A stretch of DNA of 64,000 bases from Ancrocorticia sp. (GCA_022648165.1 JALCLX010000002.1:247706-311705), one strand, 5' to 3'; positions 1 to 10,540 are shown, numbered from the stretch's first letter. The notes: generated by a model from the letters alone, not told the origin. Made by a program: numbers and translations.

Positions 1-851
1 ACAGTTCCACATGGGATAAACAGAGCCTCACCTGGATACAACGTCACGGGATTCAGGAAAAGCGAGGCGACAACACCTGGGTTGTCAGGGTGTTTCTTTC
101 CCAGGATTACTACTGTGTGATCGGCGCGTGCAGACGGCGATTCTTCGGGGTCTCGCGCCTTGCACGCTTCCACCACTTCACGCACCGCTTCCGCATCGGG
201 GCGAGTGCCCTCTGAAAGCAAAAACCGAAAGGCACCGCGGACGCCGTCGGAATTAAGCCGGCGGACCAGGCTATCGGTTAATGGAGTGTCCAAGCCACCG
301 ATGACCTCCAGGATGCGCCGCACCGTGCGGAAACCAGCTAAAGCCTCGAAGTGGCTCAGCGCGTATGCCAGCTCCGGCTTATGGTTACGATCCTTGTAGT
401 TGCGCTCTGGGCTTGTCCGCGGGATTCCTGCGGCCTCCTCGGCCGCAAAACCCTCTTCTGCCTGCTTCAGCGTGGGATGGACTTGGAGTGAAAGTGGCTC
501 ACGCGGCGCAATCAGTTTCAACAGATAGGGAAGCTCATTTCCCTGGCGCTGTGCCACTAATTCGCCCAGCGCTTCAGCAGGATTGGCCGCGATAAAGTCG
601 CGAAGCGTCTCCTCGGTCTTTTCCGCCTGCCGCACATGCAAAGGCAGTACACCGGCCGATTCCGGATACAGCTCCTGCAAGTCAAACAACATGCCATGCG
701 GATCATTGATGACCCGTGCCGGATCGTCCGGGTGCGCCCCAAACCACACTTCAGCAACTCGCTTGTCCGCCCGGGGTAATCCGAACAAGCCCGGTATGGC
801 TACCCGCGAACCCCACGCATAGTCACGTATTCGCCCTTGTAGGCGCTCCAT
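1..851 (-). CDS. manA: Mannose-6-phosphate isomerase, class I (3' end truncated by window start)
   Basis: Minus-strand reading from ATG at 851: MERLQGRIRDYAWGSRVAIPGLFG...PYLLKLIAPREPLSLQVHPTLKQAEEGFAAEEAAGI...; PMI motif LLKLI..PLSLQVHP; no stop before position 1, so absent from the ORF track. Confidence 0.9.
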   Translation of the reverse strand, partial: MERLQGRIRDYAWGSRVAIPGLFGLPRADKRVAEVWFGAHPDDPARVINDPHGMLFDLQELYPESAGVLPLHVRQAEKTEETLRDFIAANPAEALGELVAQRQGNELPYLLKLIAPREPLSLQVHPTLKQAEEGFAAEEAAGIPRTSPERNYKDRNHKPELAYALSHFEALAGFRTVRRILEVIGGLDTPLTDSLVRRLNSDGVRGAFRFLLSEGTRPDAEAVREVVEACKARDPEESPSARADHTVVILGKKHPDNPGVVASLFLNPVTLYPGEALFIPCGT

Positions 852-876
852 CGCACTCGCTTTCTGCAATCACCTA

Positions 877-1659
877 CTAGGCGAAATCGGCTTCCGATTC
901 ATCCAATACGGGCGTGGAAGGATCCCACAGCTTCTTCTGCGGCAGAGCATCAGTTTCAGAATGCGCACCACAACCATGGTCAAAAGAAACTGCACGGCCA
1001 TCGAATGGTGACCATTCATTGGCGCACACGCCGAACATCGTCGCGGCAGCACCTCCCATGGGCAATAGGTACCCGCAGGTAGAACATGGCGCGTGGGCCG
1101 CGCGAGTCGCAGGATTATCCGGACCACAATCGCCCCGATACCAGCGTTCAAACGCAGCTTCGCGGCCCAGCGGAGAAAGGACTCGCGCGCGCACTTGAGG
1201 AATCGGATCGTCCAACAGCTCCGATTCCTTGCCCGCATCGTCACCGCCCGGCTGCAACATAGGATCATCGGCGCGATACGGAAGCCTGTCCGTGGGTTGC
1301 ACGTCGCTCGGCTCCAAGCGATCCGCCCACGGGATCCACTGCGGCGAGAGCAGTGCATCTTCTCCCGGAAGCAAAGCCATCTCACTAACTGTGGCTCGCT
1401 TAGAACGCGGAATACGGGCCATGGTCACAGCCCAATACCAACCTCGATATCCTGGAAGCAAACATTCGAAGCAATGCGTCAGTACCCGATCGCCCTCCGG
1501 TACCACGCCAGCATGTTCGCCGACATTCTCTGGATGCGTCAGATCCGTCAAGGCTTCGCGTGCCTCATCAACCATCCGCGCAAGAATCTTCTCTTTGCCC
1601 GCATCGCGACGCGGCCTGATGCGAACTCCCCGCTGTGGCGCCTCAGGCATCGAAATCAT
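877..1659 (-). CDS. DUF3027 domain-containing protein
   Basis: 260 aa ORF; actinobacterial DUF3027-like sequence upstream of the cold-shock protein. Confidence 0.75.
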   Translation of the reverse strand: MISMPEAPQRGVRIRPRRDAGKEKILARMVDEAREALTDLTHPENVGEHAGVVPEGDRVLTHCFECLLPGYRGWYWAVTMARIPRSKRATVSEMALLPGEDALLSPQWIPWADRLEPSDVQPTDRLPYRADDPMLQPGGDDAGKESELLDDPIPQVRARVLSPLGREAAFERWYRGDCGPDNPATRAAHAPCSTCGYLLPMGGAAATMFGVCANEWSPFDGRAVSFDHGCGAHSETDALPQKKLWDPSTPVLDESEADFA

Positions 1660-2017
1660 CAGCTAAAGTCCGGAGTGCCGCAGCGATACGATGTCCCCCA
1701 TCAGGGTAATGCCCTCTGCGCAACTGCGTGGATGCCGAATCAAGGATCTTGATCAGGTCCTCGATAATGGGGACCATCGCTTCTGGCTTACGGCGGTTCT
1801 TCTTCGCTAACGATTCGATCTTGGCGATAACCGAGACCGACAATGCCTGCGGGCCGCGGCGAGTATCCGCCACTCCATACTCCACATGCATACCCGGGCG
1901 CACCTTGGTTCCAATCGGAAGTGCAGAGGCAGGAAGATAAACTTCCGCGCCGTCATCGCCCGCGATGAACCCAAAACCCTTCTTTTCGTCAAAGAACTTG
2001 ACTCTACCCGTTGGCAC
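1643..2017 (-). CDS. Cold-shock domain protein with C-terminal extension
   Basis: MPTGRVKFFDEKKGFGFIAGDDGAEVYLPASAL: CSD RNP1/RNP2-type motifs. Confidence 0.9.
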   Translation of the reverse strand: MPTGRVKFFDEKKGFGFIAGDDGAEVYLPASALPIGTKVRPGMHVEYGVADTRRGPQALSVSVIAKIESLAKKNRRKPEAMVPIIEDLIKILDSASTQLRRGHYPDGGHRIAAALRTLADDFDA

Positions 2018-2296
2018 CTAGACACCTCTTCTATTCATGCGATAAGAGGGCATAAAACCCCCATTGCATACTGCTCACTAGTCTACCGGGTTGCATGCGC
2101 TCTTTAGAAAAAAGGCGTGGATTACGCTGAGCGCCGACAATCTGAAGGCAGATTATGTCCGCCAGTCTTGGTAACGTTGCATCAGACTATCGTGAGGCAG
2201 GCAACAGCCTCCATAACCTCCAGTAGCGCGTATACGGAGACTGGTGCTGCAAAGACATCACGTAGCAGATGCAATGAGGTGATATACGTGGTCAAG

Positions 2297-4276
2297 ATGA
2301 TCCGATCGGCGGCAGTAACGGTCCTTGCTGCACTGATTGCCATCTTTATGTGTGCAGGCACGGCCGCGGCGGCCGAACCTGTGCACACTACCGGTCCGGT
2401 AACAGATGAAACGGGCAGCGTCTCTGATGTCAGTGCAATCGAGAGCAGCCTTGAATCTCTTCAAGATGCCACTGGTTACCCGCTGCGCGTCGTTTTTGTG
2501 GACACCTTTGATTCCTACAATTCCGATCAGTGGGCAGAACAATCATTCATCGCCTCTGGCTTGAGCCAATCAGATTCGCTGCTCGCGGTGGCGATCGATT
2601 CTCGCCAGTTCTCCGTTTATGCGGGCGGCAGCGGGTTTACTGTGGATGAGCTTCAAGAAGCCGTCAACTCCACCGCTGTTCTGGACAAGTGGCGTGATGG
2701 CGATTGGTCCGGTGGCATTTCGGAGTTGACGCAACAGCTGGCTGGCGCCGATTCTGCCAATGTACCGAATTCGGACTCACAGGATTCCGGCCGCACCTCC
2801 CAGGAATCCAGCAGCTCCAGCGCCGCCATTTGGTTTTTGTTGCTTATTGTGCTCGCCGGGGGGATCTTCCTTATTGTCCGCAGCAGGCGCAAGAAGGTAG
2901 CCGTTGCAGCCAAGGCCAGCACGGACTTGCGATCGCTCCAAAAGCAAGCGTCAGCAGCGCTCCTCGCTGCCGACGACGGCGTCCGCGCAGCGGCTGGGGA
3001 ACTGGAATTCGCCCGTGCAGAATTTGGTATCGAAGCCACTCGGCAATTCTCCGATGCTCTCACGCGCGCCAAATCCGCAGTGCAGCAAGCGTTTGAGATT
3101 CAGAAAAAGTTGGACGATGACACGCCGGAAACACCCGCACAGCAATCGCAGATGAATGCCCAGATCGTCGCACTGACGGCCCAGGCACAGCAGGCCATTG
3201 CCGAACAGGAGCGCGACTTCCAACAGATGCGCGATCTTTCAAGTCGCGTTATGGAGAACCTTGATGAACAAGAAACTCGCGTATCAGAGATAGCAGCACA
3301 ACTCGATTCTGCGGAACCGCAACTCCAATCTCTCAAGGTGACGTACCCCGCGTCCGCATTAGAGAGCCTCAGCACCTATCCTGCGCAGGCACGGGCACTG
3401 CTCGATGCGGCTACGAAGGCCATCCAGGAAGGGCGTGCCGCTGGCTCCAGCGGCGACAAGTCCAAAGCTGTTCCCTATGCGCGAATCGCAGAGGATGCGC
3501 TGCGGCAGGCACGCGTACTTGCCGACCAATGCGCCAATGCTCGCACCTCGCTTGCCGAGGCGCAAACCAAAGTTGCCCAAGGTATCGCTTCGCTCAGCGC
3601 TGATATCTCGGACGCGAAGCGCTTGGGCCAAGGTGATTCCGTGATCGCAGCGCGTCAGGCCGATGCCGAAAAGGCCGTAACATACGCCAGCGGCTCCGGT
3701 ATCGATCCGTTCCGTGCACTCGATCAACTGACCCAGGCGGAAAATGCACTCGACGCCGTTCTCACCGGCGTGCGCTCAGCAGAACAGAACACCAACAAGG
3801 CACGCGAATTGGCAGATCGTAACCGGAGCAACGCCCAGGCAGTTATCAATGAGGCGGATACGTATATAGACCGCTACACGCATTACGTGCCCCAACGCGC
3901 CCGAACCCAGCTGGCTGCCGCCCAGGCGTCTTTTGCTGCCGGCGATGCGAACAAGGATCCGCGTGAAGCGCTTCCATACTACGAACAGGCAAAAACGCAG
4001 GCTCAGGACGCTCTCAACATCGCACGCAATGCCGTATCTGATGAATCACAGCGCCGATCGGGCGGAATGTCCAGCCCGCAATCTGGCACCAACTGGGGGT
4101 CCATTTTGGGCGGTATGATCATCGGCTCTCTACTATCGGGAGGAGGCCATCACCATGGTGGATTCTCAAGTGGCTCATTCGGTGGCGGCTTCTCCGGTGG
4201 GGGCGGATTCGGCGGCGGCGGATTTGGAGGCGGATTTGGAGGCGGCCGTGGAGGCGGATTCGGCGGATCCTTCTGA
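2297..4276 (+). CDS. TPM-domain membrane protein with coiled-coil region and Gly-rich C-terminal tail
   Basis: Signal peptide, TPM-like N-terminal domain, TM segment (AAIWFLLLIVLAGGIFLIV), tail GGFGGGGFGGGFGGGRGGGFGGSF; internal start at 2297 chosen (track ORF begins at 2117). Confidence 0.8.
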   Translation: MIRSAAVTVLAALIAIFMCAGTAAAAEPVHTTGPVTDETGSVSDVSAIESSLESLQDATGYPLRVVFVDTFDSYNSDQWAEQSFIASGLSQSDSLLAVAIDSRQFSVYAGGSGFTVDELQEAVNSTAVLDKWRDGDWSGGISELTQQLAGADSANVPNSDSQDSGRTSQESSSSSAAIWFLLLIVLAGGIFLIVRSRRKKVAVAAKASTDLRSLQKQASAALLAADDGVRAAAGELEFARAEFGIEATRQFSDALTRAKSAVQQAFEIQKKLDDDTPETPAQQSQMNAQIVALTAQAQQAIAEQERDFQQMRDLSSRVMENLDEQETRVSEIAAQLDSAEPQLQSLKVTYPASALESLSTYPAQARALLDAATKAIQEGRAAGSSGDKSKAVPYARIAEDALRQARVLADQCANARTSLAEAQTKVAQGIASLSADISDAKRLGQGDSVIAARQADAEKAVTYASGSGIDPFRALDQLTQAENALDAVLTGVRSAEQNTNKARELADRNRSNAQAVINEADTYIDRYTHYVPQRARTQLAAAQASFAAGDANKDPREALPYYEQAKTQAQDALNIARNAVSDESQRRSGGMSSPQSGTNWGSILGGMIIGSLLSGGGHHHGGFSSGSFGGGFSGGGGFGGGGFGGGFGGGRGGGFGGSF

Positions 4277-4290
4277 GCCTCGAATATCCC

Positions 4291-4306
4291 TAGACCACGT
4301 GGTCTA
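4291..4306. promoter_or_regulatory. Perfect 16-bp palindrome TAGACCACGTGGTCTA in the TPM-pspA intergenic region
   Basis: Read directly; 50 bp upstream of the pspA start. Confidence 0.5.
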
Positions 4307-4355
4307 CACCACATAGTCTTAGAACAGAACCCAACCAACCAAGGAAAGGCAGAAC

Positions 4356-5111
4356 ATGGCCGAAAAGCAAACAATTCTTGGGCGCATGGCTCAACTCGCC
4401 AAGGCAAACATCAATGCGCTCCTCGACAAAGCTGAAGATCCACAGAAAATGCTGGACCAAATGGTGCGCGATTACACCAATTCCATCGCTGAAGCGCAAG
4501 ACGCTGTGGCCATGACTGTGGGTAATCTTCGGCTCGCGCAGTCGGATTACAACGAAGACGTCAAGACATCCCGCGAATGGGGGCAGAAGGCGCTCGCAGC
4601 TTCGCGGAAGGCAGACAGCTTGCGCGCTTCAGGCAAGGAGGCGGACGCTCAGCGTTTCGATGACCTGGCCAAGATCGCGATTGGCAAGCAGCTGCAGTAT
4701 GAAAAAGAGGCGCGCGATGCCGAACCATTGATCCAGTCACAAGAGGAAGTTGTTGCGAAACTCAAATCTGGCTTGGATCAGATGCGCAATAAGCTTCAAG
4801 AACTCAAGAGCAAGCGCGACCAACTCGTAGCGCGGCAAAAGTCGGCCGAGGCACAGAATCAGGTTCAAGATGCGATCTCGTCAATCAACGTTCTTGACCC
4901 GACAAGCGAACTAGGACGTTACGAAGATCAAGTGCGCCGGCAAGAGGCACTGGCCGTCGGAAAGGCGGAAGTGGCAGCGTCGTCACTCGAAAGCCAGTTC
5001 GCTGAACTCGAAGATCATTCAAACGACGTGGAGATCGAGGCAAGGCTCGCTGCACTTAAGTCTGATAAGGCACCGGCGCAAATCGAAGCGAAAGATTTCA
5101 CCGTTTACTGA
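4356..5111 (+). CDS. pspA: PspA/IM30 family phage-shock protein
   Basis: 251 aa coiled-coil; TILGRMAQLAKANINALLDKAEDPQKMLDQMVRDY is the PspA N-terminal signature. Confidence 0.93.
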   Translation: MAEKQTILGRMAQLAKANINALLDKAEDPQKMLDQMVRDYTNSIAEAQDAVAMTVGNLRLAQSDYNEDVKTSREWGQKALAASRKADSLRASGKEADAQRFDDLAKIAIGKQLQYEKEARDAEPLIQSQEEVVAKLKSGLDQMRNKLQELKSKRDQLVARQKSAEAQNQVQDAISSINVLDPTSELGRYEDQVRRQEALAVGKAEVAASSLESQFAELEDHSNDVEIEARLAALKSDKAPAQIEAKDFTVY

Positions 5112-5162
5112 GAGAGCGCCGCAATATCGCCTAAGATCGCCCACGCGCCGATTCGACGTTGT

Positions 5163-5190
5163 GGGAGGCACTCGTACATGAGTGCCTCCC
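5163..5190 (+). terminator. Stem-loop terminator after pspA
   Basis: GGGAGGCACTC-gtacat-GAGTGCCTCCC, 11-bp perfect stem. Confidence 0.7.
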
Positions 5191-5298
5191 CACAATTCCT
5201 TCCCGGTGTTGCCATTTCTTCTCAGCACCACCATGCCTTCGCAGCTTTTTCTGGTTATTCCTAGGCAACTCCCAGCTTCCATCAGTTCAATAGCTTTT

Positions 5299-6042
5299 AT
5301 GAGCATGCAACCTACTACGCCAGAAGCGACACTCCTCGTCGTCGATGACGAACCGTCGATCCGTGAGCTTCTCTCCGCTTCCCTCCGGTTCGCCGGTTTC
5401 AAAGTACTCGCAGCAGCTGATGGACACGAAGCGCTTGATCACCAAGCCGGTGCTCACATAGACCTCGCCGTTCTGGACATTATGTTGCCAGATATGGACG
5501 GATTCGAAGTGCTTCGCCGCCTCAGGGAACGAGACCCTGAATTGCCCGTCCTGTTTCTCACAGCACGCGACGATGTCAAAGATAAAGTTCAGGGCCTCAC
5601 GGTTGGTGGAGATGACTACATCACCAAACCCTTTTCCCTAGAGGAAGTGGTGGCACGCATCCGCGCAGTGTTGCGCCGTACCAATCCGGTGGAGACCGAA
5701 GAACCAATCCTGCGCTATATGGATCTTGAACTCAATGAGGATTCCTACGAGGTCAAACGCGCAGGTCACGAAGTGGAGCTCTCTCCCACCGAATTCAAAT
5801 TGTTGCGTTACCTCATGATCAACGCGGAACGCGTAGTCTCAAAGATGCAGATCCTGGATCACGTGTGGGATTACAACTGGGAAGGTGAGATATCGATAGT
5901 CGAATCGTATATCTCCTACCTCAGGCGCAAGATCGATTCCCCTGAATCGCTCGGTATTACCGATCCGAAAGAAGCAGCCGCACTCGTGCCACTAATTCAG
6001 ACCAAGCGCGGAATTGGTTACGTTCTGCGAGGCGGTAAGTGA
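5299..6042 (+). CDS. OmpR-family response regulator
   Basis: LLVVDDEPSIRELL...DIMLPDMDGFEVLR...LTARDDVKDKVQGLTVGGDDYITKPF plus winged-helix output domain; internal ATG at 5299 selected. Confidence 0.92.
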   Translation: MSMQPTTPEATLLVVDDEPSIRELLSASLRFAGFKVLAAADGHEALDHQAGAHIDLAVLDIMLPDMDGFEVLRRLRERDPELPVLFLTARDDVKDKVQGLTVGGDDYITKPFSLEEVVARIRAVLRRTNPVETEEPILRYMDLELNEDSYEVKRAGHEVELSPTEFKLLRYLMINAERVVSKMQILDHVWDYNWEGEISIVESYISYLRRKIDSPESLGITDPKEAAALVPLIQTKRGIGYVLRGGK

Positions 6043-7643
6043 CAACAACGCGGCGGCATCACACGGGCGCGCGCCTTCACCGCACGCTCTCGTTTCGCCT
6101 GGTTGTGAGCTTCATAGCCCTCATGGCGATCGTCGTATCGGTTGTCGGGCTCATCACCGTTACGATGTTGCAGCGCTACCTTGTGCAAAACCTTGACGAT
6201 GACTTGCGTTCATCCGGTCATTTGCTCGCGAAACAGTCTGTCGACAGCCTGGTACAGTCGCCCGCCGTCACAGTTCCAAACGCCAATCAGAGTACCAGCG
6301 ACATCAACCTTTCGGACTACTTTATCTATATCAAAGTCACGCGGCTCACTGGCCCGCTGTCGCGTGAACTTCGCACCCAGACGGTCACGAAGGTCAACAC
6401 GAACGTTGTCACGTCGCACGGCACTCCCGCTGACCCTCAGGATCTGCTAGGAACCGTGGGTACAAATCCCACTACCGTTTCTGGCACGGCAACAGAATCG
6501 TGGCGCGCCATTGTGATTCCCGTGGTCGATCAAGATTCTGGAGACAGCCTTGGATCCGTGCTGGTAGCACGCCCTTTAGGCCCGATCTTCACCACCGTCA
6601 CTCAAGTGACGCGCCTGGTCATCCTTGTTAGCCTCGCAGTGATCACCTTCGGCGCCATTGCCGTAGCGATGTTGGTGCGCGGATCGTTGAAGCCGCTACG
6701 CAACATTGAAAACGCTACGCACAAAATCGCGGCCGGCGATCTTTCACGACGAGTGCCGCGCGGGCAAGATGGCACGGAAGTTGCCATGCTAGCAGACTCC
6801 ATCAATGCGATGCTCGCACAAATTGAGCAGGCTTTCGCTGTGCGGATCCACTCCGAACAGAAGATGCGCCAATTCGTCTCCGACGCATCACACGAGCTAC
6901 GCACTCCCCTCGCTACCGTACGCGGATATGCCGAACTGTACCGTTTGGGTGGCGTTCCGGACAGCGAGATGAAGCCAACCATGAATCGGATCGAATCCGA
7001 GGCCAAACGTATGACCAGGCTTGTTGAAGATCTGCTTCAACTTGCGCGCCTTGACGAAGGCCGGCCCCTCGACCTCAAAGCCATCAATCTCACTGCGATC
7101 TGCCGCGACGCAGTCGCCGACTACCACGCACGCAACCTATCCCGTTCCGCCGAACTCATAGGGCTCGATGGTGGCGCGCCCGAGCAACTCACTATTGTTG
7201 CGGACCGCGATAAAGTAACGCAAGTAGTGTCAAATCTATTATCCAATGTTCTCACCCATACGCCGGAAGGCACTGCCTGCGAGGTGGCAATTGGTCAACG
7301 TGTTCCCGATGAAACAATCGTGGAGATTCGCGACCACGGACCTGGTGTCAAACCGGAAGACGCCGCACACTTGTTTGAGCGCTTCTACCGCACAGATTCA
7401 TCACGCACACGTGCCTCCGGCGGTTCCGGCTTAGGAATGGCGATCGTTGCCGCCGTCATGGCATCGCACGGTGGCACGGCCCGCGTCTCAGAAACTCCAG
7501 GTGGCGGGCTTACAGTGACGCTCACGTTCCCTACGAATGGCCCGCGGCCGCTCAATCCGATACAACATCCGGAGGATCAAACGGCGATGAACCATCAGGC
7601 ATCTCCGGGTGTGCAGACGCCTGGTCCAGCATCGCTTCAATAG
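6039..7643 (+). CDS. Sensor histidine kinase (HAMP, HisKA, HATPase)
   Basis: FVSDASHELRTPLATVRGYAELYRLGG H-box; GTGA overlap with the response regulator. Confidence 0.93.
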   Translation: MTTTRRHHTGARLHRTLSFRLVVSFIALMAIVVSVVGLITVTMLQRYLVQNLDDDLRSSGHLLAKQSVDSLVQSPAVTVPNANQSTSDINLSDYFIYIKVTRLTGPLSRELRTQTVTKVNTNVVTSHGTPADPQDLLGTVGTNPTTVSGTATESWRAIVIPVVDQDSGDSLGSVLVARPLGPIFTTVTQVTRLVILVSLAVITFGAIAVAMLVRGSLKPLRNIENATHKIAAGDLSRRVPRGQDGTEVAMLADSINAMLAQIEQAFAVRIHSEQKMRQFVSDASHELRTPLATVRGYAELYRLGGVPDSEMKPTMNRIESEAKRMTRLVEDLLQLARLDEGRPLDLKAINLTAICRDAVADYHARNLSRSAELIGLDGGAPEQLTIVADRDKVTQVVSNLLSNVLTHTPEGTACEVAIGQRVPDETIVEIRDHGPGVKPEDAAHLFERFYRTDSSRTRASGGSGLGMAIVAAVMASHGGTARVSETPGGGLTVTLTFPTNGPRPLNPIQHPEDQTAMNHQASPGVQTPGPASLQ

Positions 7644-8307
7644 CACGCACAACCCGAGCCATAAAACGCTCCGCGTCCTCACCAGCCACCGCATACATCG
7701 GCCTGCCAATGTACAAGAACACGGGACTCCCTACATGCGGGAAAAATGATCCCACGGGCATCGCTTCATGTCCGCCCGCCATTGCCACAGGCACGATTGG
7801 AGCACCCGTATGAATGGAAAGCGCGGCCGCACCAGGCTTGAATGCGCCGAGCTTGCCGTCACGCGAACGCGTACCTTCCGGAAAAACCAGAATGGGGACA
7901 CCCGCTTCCAGCAACCTCCTGGTCATGCCAGCGGCCTTGCTGGCCCTCCGAGCGCGCGCCTTACCCTTGCGCTCCACCGGATACGTATTAAAGAACAATG
8001 ACGTCAAGCTAGAGATGAAACGCTTACGGTAGAAATAATCAGCTGCAGCGCCCGTTGCCAGATGCTCGGTCAACTTATCCGGAAGCAAAGAAAATACCAT
8101 CGGTGCATCCAGATGCGATTGGTGATTCGGTATCACAAGGAATGGGCCTTCCAAACCCTCCACGTTTTCCTCGCCCATCACGGTAGGGCGAACCACGGTA
8201 GAGATCACTGGACGCGTAACCATGCGCCGCATGAAATGCCGCCTGCGAGCTAAGCGCTTGCTCTTATACCGATCCAGAGGCTCAAGGGCCTCGCCGCCCG
8301 AAGCCAT
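7552..8307 (-). CDS. 1-acyl-sn-glycerol-3-phosphate acyltransferase (PlsC family)
   Basis: NHQSHLD and FPEGTRSRDG motifs. Confidence 0.9.
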   Translation of the reverse strand: MASGGEALEPLDRYKSKRLARRRHFMRRMVTRPVISTVVRPTVMGEENVEGLEGPFLVIPNHQSHLDAPMVFSLLPDKLTEHLATGAAADYFYRKRFISSLTSLFFNTYPVERKGKARARRASKAAGMTRRLLEAGVPILVFPEGTRSRDGKLGAFKPGAAALSIHTGAPIVPVAMAGGHEAMPVGSFFPHVGSPVFLYIGRPMYAVAGEDAERFMARVVRAIEAMLDQASAHPEMPDGSSPFDPPDVVSD

Positions 8308-9110
8308 CAGCCGCGCCGGCCCTTATTGATCTTCGCGCTGATTGCCCACACCCATTCCTTCGGCGCATGCGCCGCCACCGCGGAAATAACCTTAAAACGA
8401 ACCGAAGGCACGGAGTAAACCTTACCGGCGTCGACGTCGTCTAAACAATCGCGCACTACGTCTGCTGGTTGCAGCCAAATAAAGTCGGGCACGTTCGACC
8501 GCTCTACTCCTGCACGCTTGTGGAACTCGGTGCGTACCCAGCCAGGCATGAACGTCATCACGTGAACGCCGGCCGGTTTCACTTCGATACCGAGCGAGAC
8601 AGACCACGTGCGGACCATCGCCTTAATACCCGAGTAGAGCCCCATGGGCACCAAAGCAGAGACAGATGCGGTATTAATAATGACCCCGTGGCCGCGTGCT
8701 TTCATCGCAGCTGCTGCTATTGCTCCTAAGCGGACAACAGTGGTGCCCATCAGATTGATTGCGTCCTCCAGCGGCTGCGTATCCGTGGTGGCGAGTTCGT
8801 GGTAAAGGCCCTGCCCGGCGTTATTAACGAACACTTCGATCGGGGAGCTTTGATCGTGCAGCCGTTCAGCCACGGCTGTTACGCCTGCCTCGGTGCCAAG
8901 ATCCGCAGCAAGCGTTTCAACAGTCACTCCAGTGCTACGCAATTCGGATGCAGTCTTTTCCAGCCGCTCTTGCGAACGTGCCACAAGCACAAGAGCGCAA
9001 CCCCGCCGCGCGAGAGCCCGCGCAAAGGCAAGCCCGATTCCAGAAGTTCCGCCTGTAATAAGCGCCGTCCCCCACAATGGTGACGTGACGTTCTTCAGCC
9101 TTTTGCTCAC
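8307..9110 (-). CDS. SDR-family NAD(P)-dependent oxidoreductase
   Basis: TGGTSGIGLAFARALARRG and YSGIKAMV motifs. Confidence 0.88.
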   Translation of the reverse strand: MSKRLKNVTSPLWGTALITGGTSGIGLAFARALARRGCALVLVARSQERLEKTASELRSTGVTVETLAADLGTEAGVTAVAERLHDQSSPIEVFVNNAGQGLYHELATTDTQPLEDAINLMGTTVVRLGAIAAAAMKARGHGVIINTASVSALVPMGLYSGIKAMVRTWSVSLGIEVKPAGVHVMTFMPGWVRTEFHKRAGVERSNVPDFIWLQPADVVRDCLDDVDAGKVYSVPSVRFKVISAVAAHAPKEWVWAISAKINKGRRG

Positions 9111-9260
9111 GTATCTACGTTAGTTCACAAACTGTCGTTTCGTCTCATCCTCCCAGACGCCGAAGCCTGCGAAGAGGAGAAACTAACCTTTTCTGCCCAG
9201 CAGTATTAGAATCACCAGAGTTCGCGTCCAAAGCCTGGCGCCACATCCAAAGGAGGTAAC

Positions 9261-10472
9261 ATGCACGCTGACGTACCACAATGGCTCATCCAAGCCTACG
9301 TGCGTTCCGTTCAAAGCGCTGGTTCCCCTTTGTCAAAAGAGGAGCTCTCCGAGGCGTGCTATCGCCTCATCGACACGTGGTCTAGTTCGGATCGTTCATT
9401 CCACGGCCTCAATCACGTGATCGATCTACTCACCCGGATCGAAACGCTGATTCCCGAGACACACGAACCCGCGTTGGTTCGCCTCGCTGCCTGGTATCAC
9501 GGCATCGCGTTCTCCACATCCGAAGAAGACACCTACCAGCAGCAAAGCGGGGAGAATATCCGCTCATCTGCCACGGCAGCGGAATACCACCTGAAGGATC
9601 TGGGAGTGGATCCAAAGAAGGCCGCGCGCGTGGCCCAGCTGATCCGCGGGCTCAAGCGCCAGGACCTCAAAAACACCAGCGAAACGGCAGCGTTTCACGC
9701 CATCGACGTGGATGAACTGGCACTGCGGGATGCGCATTTGGGAACGCTTGCAGCTGACCCGCAACGCTACAAGAAATATCTTGAGTCAATCGCGAAAGAA
9801 TACGCGCATATACCCTTTGAAGACTTCCTAGAGGCGCGCAAGAAGATTGTGACGAAAATTCTGGCCCGCAGGCAGCTATTCGTCACTCCGCTTGCCCGCG
9901 CGTGGGACGCTCAGGCGCGGCAGAATCTGGAAGCAGAGCTTGAGAGGATTAATCTTCTGTTAGCAAAGCGCGCGCGGGAACAAGCCGCAGCACACACGGG
10001 CGACATGGCCAAGCCCGCGGCAGGCACAGCAGGTCCCGCTGCAATGCACCCCGAAAGCCCAGATCCCACAATTAAAGGTGACAGCGTGCGCCACGCCGAA
10101 CGCATTCTAGAGGAGCGATGCGCTACTGCGCCTGTCCCTGACATCCCCGCCGGAGTTGATGCACTGCTCCAAGCGTCTGCCGCAGCTGACGCCCAAGAGG
10201 AAAAAGAACGCCAAATAGCGGCCACACGGCTCGCACACGTTGCCCCCATCGAACAGTTGACGGCACGCGATGAAGATCTGCGTTCTACGATGGAGACGTG
10301 CCTCGACAAGGCGGATCCTGGAGTGCGGCCCATTGAGCCGGTCACGCTTGAACAGAAAAAGCAGCGCCGGCGCGAAGAAATCGCCGCAGACATGCGCCGC
10401 CGCATCGCCGAACGCCATAAGGCCGCCGAGAACCTGCACGCTTCTAAGAACGAGGACACCGCAGAAGCATAG
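9261..10472 (+). CDS. Predicted HD-superfamily metal-dependent phosphohydrolase with long charged C-terminus
   Basis: RSFHGLNHVIDLL...LAAWYHGIAF resembles COG4339 proteins; SD AAAGGAGG upstream. Confidence 0.7.
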   Translation: MHADVPQWLIQAYVRSVQSAGSPLSKEELSEACYRLIDTWSSSDRSFHGLNHVIDLLTRIETLIPETHEPALVRLAAWYHGIAFSTSEEDTYQQQSGENIRSSATAAEYHLKDLGVDPKKAARVAQLIRGLKRQDLKNTSETAAFHAIDVDELALRDAHLGTLAADPQRYKKYLESIAKEYAHIPFEDFLEARKKIVTKILARRQLFVTPLARAWDAQARQNLEAELERINLLLAKRAREQAAAHTGDMAKPAAGTAGPAAMHPESPDPTIKGDSVRHAERILEERCATAPVPDIPAGVDALLQASAAADAQEEKERQIAATRLAHVAPIEQLTARDEDLRSTMETCLDKADPGVRPIEPVTLEQKKQRRREEIAADMRRRIAERHKAAENLHASKNEDTAEA

Positions 10473-10540
10473 GAGCGAAGACCAGCACAAGTCTGGGCCG
10501 ATCCAGCCTAAAAGCGCCGTAGAAGAGCCTCAAAGAAATG

